Below are positions 1 through 8,425 of a stretch of DNA of 56,697 nt, piece after piece. The notes below the pieces were generated by a model. It was given only the letters and a program-made list of their open reading frames with translations. It was not told the DNA's origin and did no database searches. Position 1 is the stretch's first letter; every line of letters starts with the position of its first letter. The stretch is from Marinobacter sp. (GTDB lineage Bacteria > Pseudomonadota > Gammaproteobacteria > Pseudomonadales > Oleiphilaceae): assembly GCA_018066865.1 (NCBI GenBank), contig JAGPVT010000166.1, forward strand, positions 1 through 56,697. Reading direction: 5' to 3'. A program made the position numbers and the translations under genes.

Positions 1-2
1 CT

Positions 3-206
3 ATTTTTCACCCGGTGGGTACCACCCGCATGGGGCGACCGGATGATGCACAGGCGGTGGTGGACTCTCACCTGAGGGTAATAGGCGTAACAGGTTTGCG
101 CGTTGTGGATGCGGGCGTGATGCCCGTGATTACCAGCGGCAACACCAATTCACCGACATTGATGATTGCCGAGAAAGCAGCAAGGTGGATTCTGGCCGGC
201 GATTAG
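3..206 (+). CDS. GMC-family FAD oxidoreductase, C-terminal end (partial)
   Basis: Only the last 67 or so residues of this gene lie in the window; the reading frame is open at the left edge. The stretch contains the C-terminal signature of glucose-methanol-choline oxidoreductases: a His-Pro-Val-Gly-Thr motif followed by RMG, then [18 protein letters not shown] and the [16 protein letters not shown] segment, which carries the active-site Asn region and closes the FAD fold. The family oxidises alcohols (choline, aliphatic or aromatic alcohols) with FAD. The substrate cannot be read from this fragment. The stop codon overlaps that of the converging NAD(P)H-binding protein gene by 2 bp. Confidence 0.9.
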   Translation: MFHPVGTTRMGRPDDAQAVVDSHLRVIGVTGLRVVDAGVMPVITSGNTNSPTLMIAEKAARWILAGD

Positions 207-883
207 ACTGTCTGGGCTGACAACTCAACAATATCCCGATATTCCCGGATCTGAACCACCTGTTCGGCAGCCGCTTCGGATGCCAGGTTGCAAACCTCGT
301 TGACCATGGCATTGGCAACCGTCGATGCTTCGATACCACGGTATTTTTCCAGCGGGCCAAAAAGAGCCCTGTTGATCAGTGGCATGGCTTTGGCGCCCAT
401 CGCTTCTCCGAGGCGATGCTCAGGCCTGTCACCCAGCAACAGGCTGGGGTGATAAATCGACAGGTAAGGAAATCCAAGCCCTTTTACAGCATTCTCCAGC
501 TCGCCTTTGACCCGGTTGTAAAAAATAGTCGATGAAGAGGATGATCCTATGGCCGACATCAAAATAAACGCGCGGGCACCTGCCGCCCTGCCGAGCTCAG
601 CAGCTTTCAGCCCGTAGCGACAATCCACTTTGCGGAACTGTTCCTGAGAGCCGGCTTTTTTAATCGTCGTACCCAAGCAACAGATGATCACATCCACCTG
701 AAAAAGCTCGGCATGCTCTTCCATACAATCAAAATCAATTTCCTGTTGGCGCAATCTGGCGTGAACCGTCTTCAGTGGTTTCCTGACGGGCGCGACCACC
801 TCCTCAATTTCACCGCGGGCGAGCAGCCCGTTCAGAACAAATCCACCGGTCAAGCCGGTTGCACCCAACAACAATACTTTCAT
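203..883 (-). CDS. NAD(P)H-binding short-chain protein (HTATIP2-like)
   Basis: A 226-residue Rossmann-fold protein. The N-terminus has the GATGLTGG dinucleotide-binding motif (residues 7-14). A later Tyr-x-x-x-Lys ([10 protein letters not shown]) follows a serine-rich SAIGSSSSS strand, as in extended/atypical short-chain dehydrogenases. The [21 protein letters not shown] segment is typical of the HTATIP2/YbjT-like group of NAD(P)H-binding proteins. Its substrate is not known; a redox or regulatory sensor role is as likely as an enzymatic one. It lies upstream of mtgA on the same strand-reading order with a gap of about 95 bp, and converges on the GMC gene. Confidence 0.8.
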   Translation of the reverse strand: MKVLLLGATGLTGGFVLNGLLARGEIEEVVAPVRKPLKTVHARLRQQEIDFDCMEEHAELFQVDVIICCLGTTIKKAGSQEQFRKVDCRYGLKAAELGRAAGARAFILMSAIGSSSSSTIFYNRVKGELENAVKGLGFPYLSIYHPSLLLGDRPEHRLGEAMGAKAMPLINRALFGPLEKYRGIEASTVANAMVNEVCNLASEAAAEQVVQIREYRDIVELSAQTV

Positions 884-977
884 AACGTTCTCTTTCTTCA
901 GCAGGTGCGCTCATCGTACCAAAGACTCAACGCGGCCGGGCAGGATCTTGTGTCTCCAGGAAGTCTCTATAGACTTT

Positions 978-1673
978 TCATAGCCCCTTCAAGTACTGCA
1001 GCCCGGAGAGCTGGTTCATCTGACCACGAATCCAGAATATCCGATCCTGGACATAGGGTGACGGAGAGGCAACACTCAGCACTTTCGGGTTAGGTAAAAC
1101 CGCTGCAAGCCGCGCAGCCTGCTCGAAGGACAACTGGCTGGCAGGAATACCGAAGTAAATCTGGCTAGCTGCCTCCACGCCGTATATGCCACGGCCAAAC
1201 TCGGCGATATTGAGGTATACCTCCAGAATCCTCTGTTTTGGCCAAAGCCCTTCAACGGCCAGCGCAAGCCCGGCTTCCAGTGTTTTACGAACAAAGCTGC
1301 GGCCATTCCAGAGAAACAGATTTTTCGCCGTTTGCTGCGTAATCGTACTGGCTCCTCTAAGCCCCTCACCCGCGTGGTATTCGGCCAGTGCTTTGCGAAT
1401 CGCAGCAAAATCCACACCCCAGTGATCCGGAAACCGCTGATCTTCGCTGGCAACAACTGCAAGTGGCGCCCACGGGGAAATATCCGAAAAGTTGACCCAT
1501 CGTTGCTGTAACTTCTTATCCGGGTTCGCAAGGCTATAACCAAGCATAAACGCTGAGGTAGGTGGGTTCACATAGCGAAACAGCAGCAAAACGGATACCA
1601 GTAACAGCATCAAGGCAAGGAATACCCGAGCAACCGTGCGAAAGAGTCGTTTTACAATCGATATACGAGCCAT
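978..1673 (-). CDS. mtgA: monofunctional peptidoglycan transglycosylase
   Basis: A 231-residue, inner-membrane-anchored glycosyltransferase of family GT51 that polymerises lipid II into glycan strands. It has one N-terminal membrane segment (about residues 14-33) and no penicillin-binding domain, as expected for MtgA. Conserved motifs are present in order: [12 protein letters not shown] with catalytic Glu77, [25 protein letters not shown], and the second catalytic region [18 protein letters not shown], followed by AASQIYFG and LAAVLPNP. Length matches E. coli MtgA. It is followed, reading leftward, by the HTATIP2-like gene. Confidence 0.95.
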   Translation of the reverse strand: MARISIVKRLFRTVARVFLALMLLLVSVLLLFRYVNPPTSAFMLGYSLANPDKKLQQRWVNFSDISPWAPLAVVASEDQRFPDHWGVDFAAIRKALAEYHAGEGLRGASTITQQTAKNLFLWNGRSFVRKTLEAGLALAVEGLWPKQRILEVYLNIAEFGRGIYGVEAASQIYFGIPASQLSFEQAARLAAVLPNPKVLSVASPSPYVQDRIFWIRGQMNQLSGLQYLKGL

Positions 1674-1693
1674 AAGCGCCTTACCCTTGCCCT

Positions 1694-2596
1694 TTACCCA
1701 AGCCCGATCTGTTTGTTATCAGCCTTTCCCGTGCTCACTACCGACGAACCAACGACCCGGAGACAATGCTTGCGACACGTCACGTGCAGCGGCGTCTTGC
1801 CCGCTTCGTCACCATCTACCGTAACGGTCTTTGGCCGGGGAGTAAGAACATCGCAGCGCTTTCCTTTCAGGTGCACCAGGGTGCTTGTGCGTTTGGGAGA
1901 TTTGCCACTGAACTGAACCATCACGAAGGTCAGAAGCAATTGCACCAGGGGGCGCGGTTTAACCGCGATAACGTCCAGAAGCCCATCGTCTGCCGTGGCT
2001 TGCGGAATTTCGTTACCGCCTCCGAAAAACGCGCCATTGGATACAGCAATGGATAACCAGCGCCCGCTCACAAACGCCTGGTCGCATTTTATTTCTGCGT
2101 GAAACCCGCGCTTGGCGTTTACCCGGCGCAATAATTCGACTCCGTAGCTGAAACGACCCAAGAGCTTTTTAGCAGAGCCCTGCGACTCTCGGGCGGGAAG
2201 CGTGCCCAGACCGACATGGGCAACGTTCAAAAACAGACCGTCGCCAAATTCGGCCACGTCCACCAACTGCGTAACTCCGCGCTTCACTAATTCACAAACA
2301 GCTTCTGGCTCCTGAGGCAAAGCAAGGTTGCGAGCAAAGTCGTTGGCAGTGCCGGATGGCAAAACGGCCAATATCGCATTGCGTTCGAGGCACAGACCAG
2401 CACCGGTGTTAACCGATCCATCACCGCCTGCAACCATCACAACATCATCTGGTTGCACTTGCTCCTTCCAGCCCTGTTCCCGAAAATCACAGCATTCCGG
2501 ATTGGCAATGCCTGCACCTGCCAGTTTTTCAAGCCAGAACTCCCGGCCTTTCTGACCATCGCCTGCCTCTGGGTTCGCAACCAGCCAATAGCTCAT
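1694..2596 (-). CDS. diacylglycerol kinase-like lipid kinase (YegS/DAGK catalytic fold)
   Basis: A 300-residue soluble kinase of the diacylglycerol/sphingosine/YegS superfamily. It opens with the WLVANPEAG strand-loop, then has the nucleotide-binding GGDGSVN motif and the [11 protein letters not shown] motif. The middle of the protein ([20 protein letters not shown]) is the standard beta-sandwich entry. The C-terminal half holds the [17 protein letters not shown] segment. The start is set at the ATG ending at 2596, because the longer open frame upstream runs antisense through the alcohol dehydrogenase remnant and has no family similarity. The lipid substrate is not known. It is 20 bp upstream of mtgA and probably co-transcribed. 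Confidence 0.85.
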   Translation of the reverse strand: MSYWLVANPEAGDGQKGREFWLEKLAGAGIANPECCDFREQGWKEQVQPDDVVMVAGGDGSVNTGAGLCLERNAILAVLPSGTANDFARNLALPQEPEAVCELVKRGVTQLVDVAEFGDGLFLNVAHVGLGTLPARESQGSAKKLLGRFSYGVELLRRVNAKRGFHAEIKCDQAFVSGRWLSIAVSNGAFFGGGNEIPQATADDGLLDVIAVKPRPLVQLLLTFVMVQFSGKSPKRTSTLVHLKGKRCDVLTPRPKTVTVDGDEAGKTPLHVTCRKHCLRVVGSSVVSTGKADNKQIGLG

Positions 2597-2663
2597 ATCA
2601 TTTTTAACTCTGTTTTTGCGCCAGATACTTCCGGAAAAATCTATTCCAAGATACCTCAAACAC

Positions 2664-2983
2664 GTCGTCGCTGACGTTACGATCTGGACACTGGGATCGC
2701 TTCCAATCCGCTCGTTGAGCGCCTGAATGAAATGGGAGTTGAAACGGTTATATACAGCGGGGTCACACCAGACCCCAGGTTTCTGGTTGTAGAAAATGGC
2801 CTGGAGATGCTTCGCCAAAATCACTGCGATGCAGTACTGGCAGTCGGCGGAGGTTCATCGATTGATGCCGCAAAAGTCATAGCATTGGCCGCCATGAAGG
2901 AGGCGCACGGTACTTATGCTGTTCCCATATACCTGAACAAAGCAGAGATTATTCAGGTGCTGCGCGCTCTCAGCGCCTCTTAA
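2664..2983 (+). pseudogene. iron-containing alcohol dehydrogenase remnant
   Basis: This stretch encodes a broken group III (iron-type) alcohol dehydrogenase. An N-terminal piece (VVADVTIWTLG) is followed by a frameshift near 2692, after which the frame continues as NPLVERLNEMGVETV, GVTPDPR, and the NAD-binding GGGSSIDAAKVIA motif. It then jumps directly to AAMKEAHGTYAVPIYLN and a short C-terminal tail ending in a stop. The intact family is about 380-400 residues and has its iron-binding His/Asp residues in the missing middle, so this is a non-functional remnant with an internal deletion of roughly 250 residues. There is no plausible start or ribosome site. Confidence 0.75.
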
Positions 2984-3870
2984 CCGGGGCGCCTTTGTGA
3001 AACCACCAATGCGACGCCAGTAATGGAGATGATACCCCCGGCAATAGCCAGCACGCCCAAACGTTCATCAAACAGCCAGAAAGCTTCCAGGGCGGTTACC
3101 GGGGGCACAAGATAGAACAGGCTCGCAACCTGGGATGCGGCTCCACGACGAATCAGCCACATTAGTAGCAGTATCGCACCGATGGACACGCCCAAAACCA
3201 GCCAGGCCATGGAAAGCTGTAGCTGGAGAGACCACACCACCTCGCGGGTTTCCAACATCAACGCACCAACCGCGAAGAACATTGCTGCAGCACCGTACTG
3301 AATGATGGTACCCGAAACAAGATCGGCACCTGTGCCGTAGCGCTTCTGATACACAGTGCCCAGAGAAATGCCGGTCAGGGCAAACAAAGCCCAGACAAGC
3401 GTCCAGAGCGGAAAGCCGGAGCCCGGGTTGCCGGCCCCACCAAACTTCTCCAGCAGAACCAGCGTTACACCCAACAACCCCAACCCAAGCCCAAGCCACT
3501 GCCTGCCTGAGACCGCCTCCTTCAGCACAAGGACAGCCGCACCGGCCGTTACCAAAGGCTGCAAACCAACAACTAAAGACACAATGCCGGAAGGCATCCC
3601 GCCCTGAATCGCGTAGTAGACACCGCCAAGATAACAACCGTGAACCAACAGCCCGGTTACGGCCAAGTGTCCGGCGGACCGCCAGCCGGGCCATCGGGCT
3701 TTGAGCAACAATGCCAGCACAAGAAGCAGAGCCAGCGTCATGAGCATGCGGATCAGCAGGAGGGTAAACGGCTCCGCATAGGGCAAGCCGTATTTGGCAC
3801 CGATAAAACCAGTGCTCCACAACCATACAAATAGTGCGGGAACAAAAAAGGAATAGAACAGTTTGCGCAT
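2980..3870 (-). CDS. EamA-family (DMT superfamily) transporter
   Basis: A 296-residue inner-membrane protein with about ten hydrophobic segments in two repeated EamA halves. Features typical of the family include an N-terminal WSTGFIGAKYGLPYAEPF segment (compare the RhaT/YdcZ/PecM-like exporters), LLVGLQPLVTAGAAVLVLKE closing the first half, and YLVPPVTALEAFWLFDERLG with GIISITGVALV closing the second half. Such proteins export metabolites or amino acids, but the substrate cannot be read from sequence. Its stop codon overlaps the end of the converging alcohol-dehydrogenase remnant. Confidence 0.88.
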   Translation of the reverse strand: MRKLFYSFFVPALFVWLWSTGFIGAKYGLPYAEPFTLLLIRMLMTLALLLVLALLLKARWPGWRSAGHLAVTGLLVHGCYLGGVYYAIQGGMPSGIVSLVVGLQPLVTAGAAVLVLKEAVSGRQWLGLGLGLLGVTLVLLEKFGGAGNPGSGFPLWTLVWALFALTGISLGTVYQKRYGTGADLVSGTIIQYGAAAMFFAVGALMLETREVVWSLQLQLSMAWLVLGVSIGAILLLMWLIRRGAASQVASLFYLVPPVTALEAFWLFDERLGVLAIAGGIISITGVALVVSQRRPG

Positions 3871-3996
3871 AGCGGATAGCCGGAATGAGGTGTTTGGGCG
3901 GTCAGCCAGTGTAGAAGCTCATGCGCAGACAGAACAGACACAGACACCCGGCCAGGCAACCATTACAGATAGCCATCTGGCCGGAACAGTGTCTTG

Positions 3997-4233
3997 TTAT
4001 GTTGCCAGGATGGATTGCAGCTTCTGCGCCAGCTCTACAGCCTCGCTGCCCATGGGCGTGAGATAGCCCCCATCATCGCGGGTAATCAAACCCTTGGCAA
4101 AAAGCCGCTCTGCGGCCTGAACAGTCTCAGGTGCCGCATCCTGCCGGTGTACTTTGATACCAGCCTGACCTGAGGAGGATTCAAACTGGGACAACAGGTT
4201 AAGCTCGGCAATATGGTCTGGAGAAAATGGCAT
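3997..4233 (-). CDS. TIGR02647 family small protein
   Basis: A 78-residue soluble protein. It matches from memory the TIGR02647 family of small conserved proteins found in Pseudomonas and relatives: it starts MPF(S/T)P, has a central GIKVH segment, then AAERLFAKGLIT and GGYLTPMGSEA. The AERLFAKGLIT...GGYLT pattern resembles a small winged-helix dimer. No function has been established for the family as far as I know. It stands alone, with about 125 bp to the EamA gene and 26 bp to the gene upstream, which may share its transcript. Confidence 0.8.
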   Translation of the reverse strand: MPFSPDHIAELNLLSQFESSSGQAGIKVHRQDAAPETVQAAERLFAKGLITRDDGGYLTPMGSEAVELAQKLQSILAT

Positions 4234-4259
4234 TGTGTTTCCTTGTCTGGTTTTGGTGG

Positions 4260-4736
4260 TCAGATACTTTTGGATTTCTTGTCCTGATCAAGGGTCAAAT
4301 CCCGCTCAGTCTCATTCCACTGTTCGGAAAGTGCATCGTAGGCATCCGAGAAGCCTTTTTTGGCTCGCTCCCACGCAGATGCTGAACTGGCTTTGAGTTC
4401 GTTATACCAGGCTTGCACTCGTTCACGCTGCTCCCGCAAAGACGCCAGGCTTTCCTGCGAACGCTCCCGAGCGACACTGCTCATGTCATCCCAATTTTCT
4501 GAAAGCTCGCTTTCCAATTCAGCAATACGCTTATCCAGCGCCGCCAGTGTCCGATTAATGGCATCTTCGGCCTGATCCTTCTGGTCGGCACCGTATTCCT
4601 GCAATGTCTCACCCAGCTCCTGGCTTTGCTGCTTGAGCTTGTCCACCGAGGAATCGGCTGATTCCGCCTGCAGAGACGCCGAAAATGTGCAAGAGGCTGC
4701 AACAAGCAGAGCAAAGGTAATGCGCTTCAAGGTCAT
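4260..4736 (-). CDS. periplasmic coiled-coil protein of unknown function
   Basis: A 158-residue protein with a cleavable signal peptide: a positively charged start, a hydrophobic core, and a likely cleavage after ASLQA (about residue 24). The mature part is highly charged and almost entirely helical, rich in Glu, Gln, Lys and Arg with heptad-like spacing (LDKRIAELESELSE, RERSQESLASLREQ), so a periplasmic coiled coil is likely. A tryptophan-containing repeat-like pattern (SENWDDM, VQAWYNEL, ASAWERAKKGF, SEQWNETERD) spaces the helix. I do not recognise the family. Its promoter must lie in the AT-rich stretch upstream (4740-4970), which it shares with the divergent UPF0391 gene. Confidence 0.7.
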   Translation of the reverse strand: MTLKRITFALLVAASCTFSASLQAESADSSVDKLKQQSQELGETLQEYGADQKDQAEDAINRTLAALDKRIAELESELSENWDDMSSVARERSQESLASLREQRERVQAWYNELKASSASAWERAKKGFSDAYDALSEQWNETERDLTLDQDKKSKSI

Positions 4737-4974
4737 AAATTACTCCCAAACTACGTTGTTTAAGAATAGCAGTAGCACCACGATAACAATATCCCGACCA
4801 TCGGCTTATCTTATAAAACCTTAATTAACTGCTAACAAAGCCTTATTAGATCAATAGAAACATAACCTTAAAGGCGTAAAAATTACTCGAAGCACCGCCT
4901 GAGACGGCTCGGCATTTGTGCTTTTCCACTGCCTGTGCCATTTTTGAGTTGAATCCAAACATGGAGAAAACGCT

Positions 4975-5151
4975 ATGCTTTATTGGGCTGTGGTTTGTCT
5001 TATCATCGCCGTTATTGCTGGTGTCCTGGGCTTTGGGGGCATTGCAGGCACAGCGGCAGGCATCGCTAAAGTACTATTCTTTATATTTCTCATTCTGCTG
5101 GTAATTTCCCTTGTTGCCAATGCTGTTCGCGGACGGGGACCAAAGATCTAG
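4975..5151 (+). CDS. UPF0391 (DUF1328) small membrane protein
   Basis: A 58-residue very hydrophobic protein with two membrane segments, matching the UPF0391/DUF1328 (YtjA-like) family. It begins [22 protein letters not shown], cited here only by its first residues, and has the conserved [14 protein letters not shown] turn, [13 protein letters not shown] and a short basic tail ending in Ile. GGAG lies 7 bp before the ATG. The family is widespread and often stress-induced, with unknown function. A strong terminator follows 30 bp downstream. A truncated second copy of this gene and terminator is present at 20234-20380. Confidence 0.9.
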   Translation: MLYWAVVCLIIAVIAGVLGFGGIAGTAAGIAKVLFFIFLILLVISLVANAVRGRGPKI

Positions 5152-5180
5152 CGTTCTGAAAGAATCTGATCAGTGTTTCG

Positions 5181-5213
5181 GCCCGGGCATTTGCAACACG
5201 CCCGGGCTTTGCT
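5181..5213 (+). terminator. intrinsic terminator after the UPF0391 gene
   Basis: Two copies of the 8-bp self-complementary GCCCGGGC (5181-5188 and 5200-5207) can pair around an 11-nt loop, followed by a short T-run (CTTTGCT). It lies 30 bp after the UPF0391 stop. An equivalent hairpin with a compensated, longer stem follows the second UPF0391 copy. Confidence 0.8.
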
Positions 5214-5474
5214 GCTATTGCCGAATCGATAGGCGATTTGCGCTATCTCGCAGGTTACCCGGACCGGCCGCCGGTGGTACCAGCCGGCATCAACATTGGC
5301 GATACTCTACCCTCCCTGTACGGCGTGATAATCATGTGTAAATAGCCAGTTGAAAAATTACGTCCCTGGCTTTCAGGGGGCAAGTTCATATCTTGTGAAC
5401 AGAAGCCCGCGATCATTTCCAGGCCATTGATTTCCACCGCTACTCCCGCCTTTTGTCTTCGTCCGTAGCCTAAC
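5214..5474. other. intergenic stretch with no assigned gene
   Basis: About 260 bp between the UPF0391 terminator and the ABC-transporter promoter. A leftward frame (5255-5497, 80 codons from an ATG) is open and contains several methionines, but it has no clear ribosome site, no recognised family and runs into the promoter region, so I do not call it a gene. It could be a decayed gene end left by the events that produced the two UPF0391 copies. Confidence 0.4.
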
Positions 5475-5503
5475 TTGACAAAACCACGATGTGCCATTTT
5501 ACT
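5475..5503 (+). promoter_or_regulatory. candidate sigma-70 promoter of the ABC transporter operon
   Basis: A perfect TTGACA (5475-5480) is followed after 17 bp by TTTACT (5498-5503), a 4-of-6 match to the -10 box. It lies about 120 bp upstream of the first ATPase gene and reads toward it. No other good promoter is seen between the UPF0391 terminator and the operon. Confidence 0.45.
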
Positions 5504-5512
5504 AAAGCCTGT

Positions 5513-5528
5513 GTTCGGTATATCGAAC
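5513..5528. promoter_or_regulatory. candidate operator, inverted repeat GTTCG-N6-CGAAC
   Basis: A perfect 5-bp inverted repeat, GTTCG (5513-5517) and CGAAC (5524-5528), sits at or just after the expected transcription start of the ABC transporter operon, where a repressor would block initiation. A third CGAAC follows at 5536-5540. The cognate regulator is unknown; the nearby LacI protein is expected to recognise a different, AGCGCT-centred palindrome. Confidence 0.35.
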
Positions 5529-5622
5529 GCGCGCTCGAACTGCCGTTTTTTATATTGAAAGGCAATAAAAACAAACAATAACCACCAGTGTCCGAACCAC
5601 TGGTCTGACAGGGGTGCTTTTC

Positions 5623-6396
5623 GTGACCGACAACGCTCGGGAACAGACCGCTATTCTGGAAACCCATGGCCTCACCAAAGACTTCAAAGGCTTTACCGCC
5701 GTCAAGGACATCAATCTCAGCGTCCAAACCGGCTCGATCCATGCCCTGATAGGTCCTAACGGAGCGGGCAAGACCACTTTTTTTAATCTGCTGACCAAGT
5801 TCCTTGAACCGACATCCGGCCAGATTATCTATGACGGCAGGGACATCACCCGCGCCAGACCGGCAGGCATCGCCCAACTCGGTCTGGTTCGCTCGTTTCA
5901 GATTTCTGCCGTGTTTCCCCACCTGTCGGCGAGAGAAAACGTCCGTATTGCCCTGCAAAGGAAACTGGGGGTGTCCTATCAATTCTGGCGGCCGCTGCGA
6001 ATTCTCAATCAGCTCAACGAAAAGGCCCAGGCGACGCTGGAGCAGGTCGGCCTTGGCAAATTTGCGGATGTAGAAGCGATTGAACTGCCCTACGGGCAAA
6101 AAAGGGCTCTGGAAATAGCCACGACCATTGCCCTGGAACCGAGGCTGATGTTGCTGGATGAGCCCACACAAGGCATGAGTGCGGAAGATGTGAGCACGGT
6201 GACCGATCTGATCAAACGTGTGGTCGAGGGCAGGACTATTGTCATGGTTGAGCACAACCTCAATGTGGTATCGACGCTCGCCGACCAGATCACCGTGCTG
6301 AGCCGGGGCGAAATCCTTGCAGAAGGCAATTACGACGAGGTTTCCAATAATCCCGAGGTGATGGAAGCTTATATGGGTACGACTGATGCAGCCTGA
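5623..6396 (+). CDS. branched-chain amino acid-type ABC transporter ATPase (LivG-like)
   Basis: A 257-residue ATPase that powers a high-affinity uptake transporter of the LivGFHMJ type. Walker A (GPNGAGKTT, about residues 44-52), a Q-loop region (GLVRSFQISAVFPHLSARENV), the LivG-type signature LPYGQKRALEIA, Walker B with LMLLDEPTQGM, and the switch histidine (MVEHNLNVV) are all intact. The GTG at 5623 is preferred because AGGGG at 5610-5614 is correctly spaced; an in-frame GTG at 5614 overlaps that site. It is the first gene of a six-gene operon and overlaps the next ATPase gene by 11 bp. Confidence 0.92.
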   Translation: MTDNAREQTAILETHGLTKDFKGFTAVKDINLSVQTGSIHALIGPNGAGKTTFFNLLTKFLEPTSGQIIYDGRDITRARPAGIAQLGLVRSFQISAVFPHLSARENVRIALQRKLGVSYQFWRPLRILNQLNEKAQATLEQVGLGKFADVEAIELPYGQKRALEIATTIALEPRLMLLDEPTQGMSAEDVSTVTDLIKRVVEGRTIVMVEHNLNVVSTLADQITVLSRGEILAEGNYDEVSNNPEVMEAYMGTTDAA

Positions 6397-7105
6397 CCAG
6401 AACCCGGAATTACTGCGGATTGAGAACCTGCACGCCTGGTACGGCGAGTCCCATATACTCCATGGCCTGAATCTGACGCTACGCGAGGGCGAAGTCATTA
6501 CCCTTCTTGGCCGAAACGGTTCCGGGCGAACGACAACCCTGAAAGCCATACTCGGGCTGGTCAGTAAACGCACTGGCTCCATCAAAATCCACGGCACCGA
6601 AATCATCAATATGCCGACACACCGGATTGCCCACGTAGGCAAGCTGGGGTATTGCCCGGAAGAGCGAGGTATTTTTGCCTCTCTGAACGTGGATGAAAAT
6701 CTCGAATTGCCCCCGGTAGTCGCCAAAGGCGGGCTGTCGGTGGACGAAATCTACACTATGTTTCCCAACCTGAAAGAACGCCGTAAAAGCCAGGGATCCA
6801 AGCTCTCCGGCGGCGAGCAGCAGATGCTGGCGATTGCCCGAATCCTGCGCACTGGTGCCACCCTTTTGCTACTGGACGAGATTACCGAGGGGCTTGCCCC
6901 GGTAATCCTGAAAACCCTGGATAATGTAATTCGCAAACTGAGAGAAAGGGGCTTTACGATCATTCTGGTAGAACAGAATTTCCGCTTTGCCGCACCTTTG
7001 GCCGATCGGCACTACGTGATCGAGCACGGTCAGGTGGTAGAACAGATTGATGCGACCGACCTTGAGGCCAAAAAAGAGCAGTTGAACAGACACCTGAGTG
7101 TCTGA
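6386..7105 (+). CDS. branched-chain amino acid-type ABC transporter ATPase (LivF-like)
   Basis: A 239-residue partner ATPase of the same transporter. The ABC signature LSGGEQQMLAIAR, Walker B LLLLDEITEGLAP and the switch region ILVEQNFRFA are typical of LivF. The Walker A loop reads GRNGSGRTTT: the invariant lysine is replaced by Arg48 (CGA at 6527-6529). I believe this R-for-K loop recurs in a LivF subgroup, but it is unusual for an ABC ATPase and may make this subunit a weaker ATP hydrolyser than its LivG partner. The gene starts inside the end of the LivG gene, so translation is probably coupled. Confidence 0.9.
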   Translation: MQPDQNPELLRIENLHAWYGESHILHGLNLTLREGEVITLLGRNGSGRTTTLKAILGLVSKRTGSIKIHGTEIINMPTHRIAHVGKLGYCPEERGIFASLNVDENLELPPVVAKGGLSVDEIYTMFPNLKERRKSQGSKLSGGEQQMLAIARILRTGATLLLLDEITEGLAPVILKTLDNVIRKLRERGFTIILVEQNFRFAAPLADRHYVIEHGQVVEQIDATDLEAKKEQLNRHLSV

Positions 7106-7169
7106 GTCTGTGGGCCTGGACCGCCTTCGTGGATCCGACCCGGAACCTAATAACAAAAGGAATCCCATT

Positions 7170-8387
7170 ATGTTCAAGCACTGGAAACAAGGACTGGTCG
7201 TCGCTGTGGCTGCGGCGTCCCTCACATTACCGTTAACCGCAGCCGGAGCTTTGTCTGACGACAAGGTCAAGATCGGAGTACTCAGTGACATGTCGGGGGT
7301 CTACAAGTCCCTGGAGGGCCCCGGTGCCGTTATCGCGGCTGAAATGGCTATCGAAGACTTTGGCGGTTCGGTCATGGGGAAATCCATTGAGTTGATCTCA
7401 GCAGACCACCAGAACAAACCGGATATTGGCGCCAGCACCGCACGGGAATGGATCGATGCCAAAGAGGTAGACATGATCACGGCACTGGATAACTCCTCAG
7501 TCGCGCTTTCAGTGCAGGGTCTCGCCAAAGACAAGAAAATCATCACCATGAATACCGGGGCCGGTTCCACCGCGCTGACCGAAGAACAGTGCTCGCCCTA
7601 TGGCATTCACTATGTCTACGATACCCATGCCCTGCCGGTGGGTACAGCCACCGCGATGGTTAAAAACGGCGGCAAGAAATGGTTCTTTATCACCGCGGAT
7701 TATGCCTTTGGGCACTCACTGCGGGATAACACCGGCGCGGTAGTGAAAAGCATGGGTGGCGAGGTGGTCGGCAATGTCAACGCACCGCTCTCCACCAATG
7801 ACTTCTCGTCCTATCTGCTGCAGGCCCAATCGTCCGGTGCCGACGTGATCGGGCTGGCCAATGCCGGCCAGGATACGGTCAATGCCATCAAGCAGGCTAA
7901 TCAGTTCCGTATCGTCCAGAGTGGTCAGAAACTGGCTGGCATGCTGGTGTTTCTAACCGATGTGCACAGTATGGGTCTCGACATTGCTCAGGGTCTGCAA
8001 TTTACCACCGCCTTTGTCTGGAACCAGGATGAAGAAACCAAAGCGTGGTCCAATCGATTCAATGAGCGCCATGGTGCCATGCCAACAATGGTCCAGGCGG
8101 GTGTTTATTCGGCAGTGACCAACTACCTGAAAGCGGTCAAGGAAGCCGGAACGGACGATACCGAGACGGTTCGCGCCAAACTTGGAGAAATGACCCTGAA
8201 CGACATGTTCGTGACGGGTGGCAAAATTGCCCCCAACGGCTCCATGCTGCACGACATGTATCTGGTGGAGGTGAAAAAGCCCTCGGAATCGAAAAGCGAG
8301 TGGGACCTGCTGAACGTGGTCTCAAAGATTCCTGCGGATCAGGCCTACATCTCGATGGCAGACACCAAATGTTCGTTGGTGAATTAA
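7170..8387 (+). CDS. ABC transporter periplasmic substrate-binding protein (LivJ-like)
   Basis: A 405-residue periplasmic binding protein of the branched-chain amino acid/urea/amide type (Peripla_BP_6). The start is the ATG at 7170 with AAAGG ten bases upstream, which leaves a normal signal peptide (FKHWKQGLVVAVAAASLTLPL, cleavage after TAAGA or so). The longer open frame into the preceding gene is not used. The mature protein opens with KVKIGVLSDMSGVYKSLEGPG, the ligand-pocket entry of the family. The ligand cannot be read from sequence; the adjacent ornithine cyclodeaminase-family gene hints at an amino acid or an imino acid. Confidence 0.9.
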   Translation: MFKHWKQGLVVAVAAASLTLPLTAAGALSDDKVKIGVLSDMSGVYKSLEGPGAVIAAEMAIEDFGGSVMGKSIELISADHQNKPDIGASTAREWIDAKEVDMITALDNSSVALSVQGLAKDKKIITMNTGAGSTALTEEQCSPYGIHYVYDTHALPVGTATAMVKNGGKKWFFITADYAFGHSLRDNTGAVVKSMGGEVVGNVNAPLSTNDFSSYLLQAQSSGADVIGLANAGQDTVNAIKQANQFRIVQSGQKLAGMLVFLTDVHSMGLDIAQGLQFTTAFVWNQDEETKAWSNRFNERHGAMPTMVQAGVYSAVTNYLKAVKEAGTDDTETVRAKLGEMTLNDMFVTGGKIAPNGSMLHDMYLVEVKKPSESKSEWDLLNVVSKIPADQAYISMADTKCSLVN

Positions 8388-8425
8388 CACACGGTTTAAC
8401 CACCACTTAAAGGGAGATAGCCAAC

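Noticed and set aside
2597..2824. 76-residue N-terminal extension of the lipid kinase
   Set aside because: The extension is antisense to the alcohol dehydrogenase remnant and is unlike any kinase N-terminus; the ATG at 2596 gives the family-normal start.
5470..6726. Long leftward frame (418 codons) across the two ATPase genes
   Set aside because: It runs antisense to well-formed LivG and LivF ATPases with complete motifs; its translation is Arg/Gln/His-rich with no domain.
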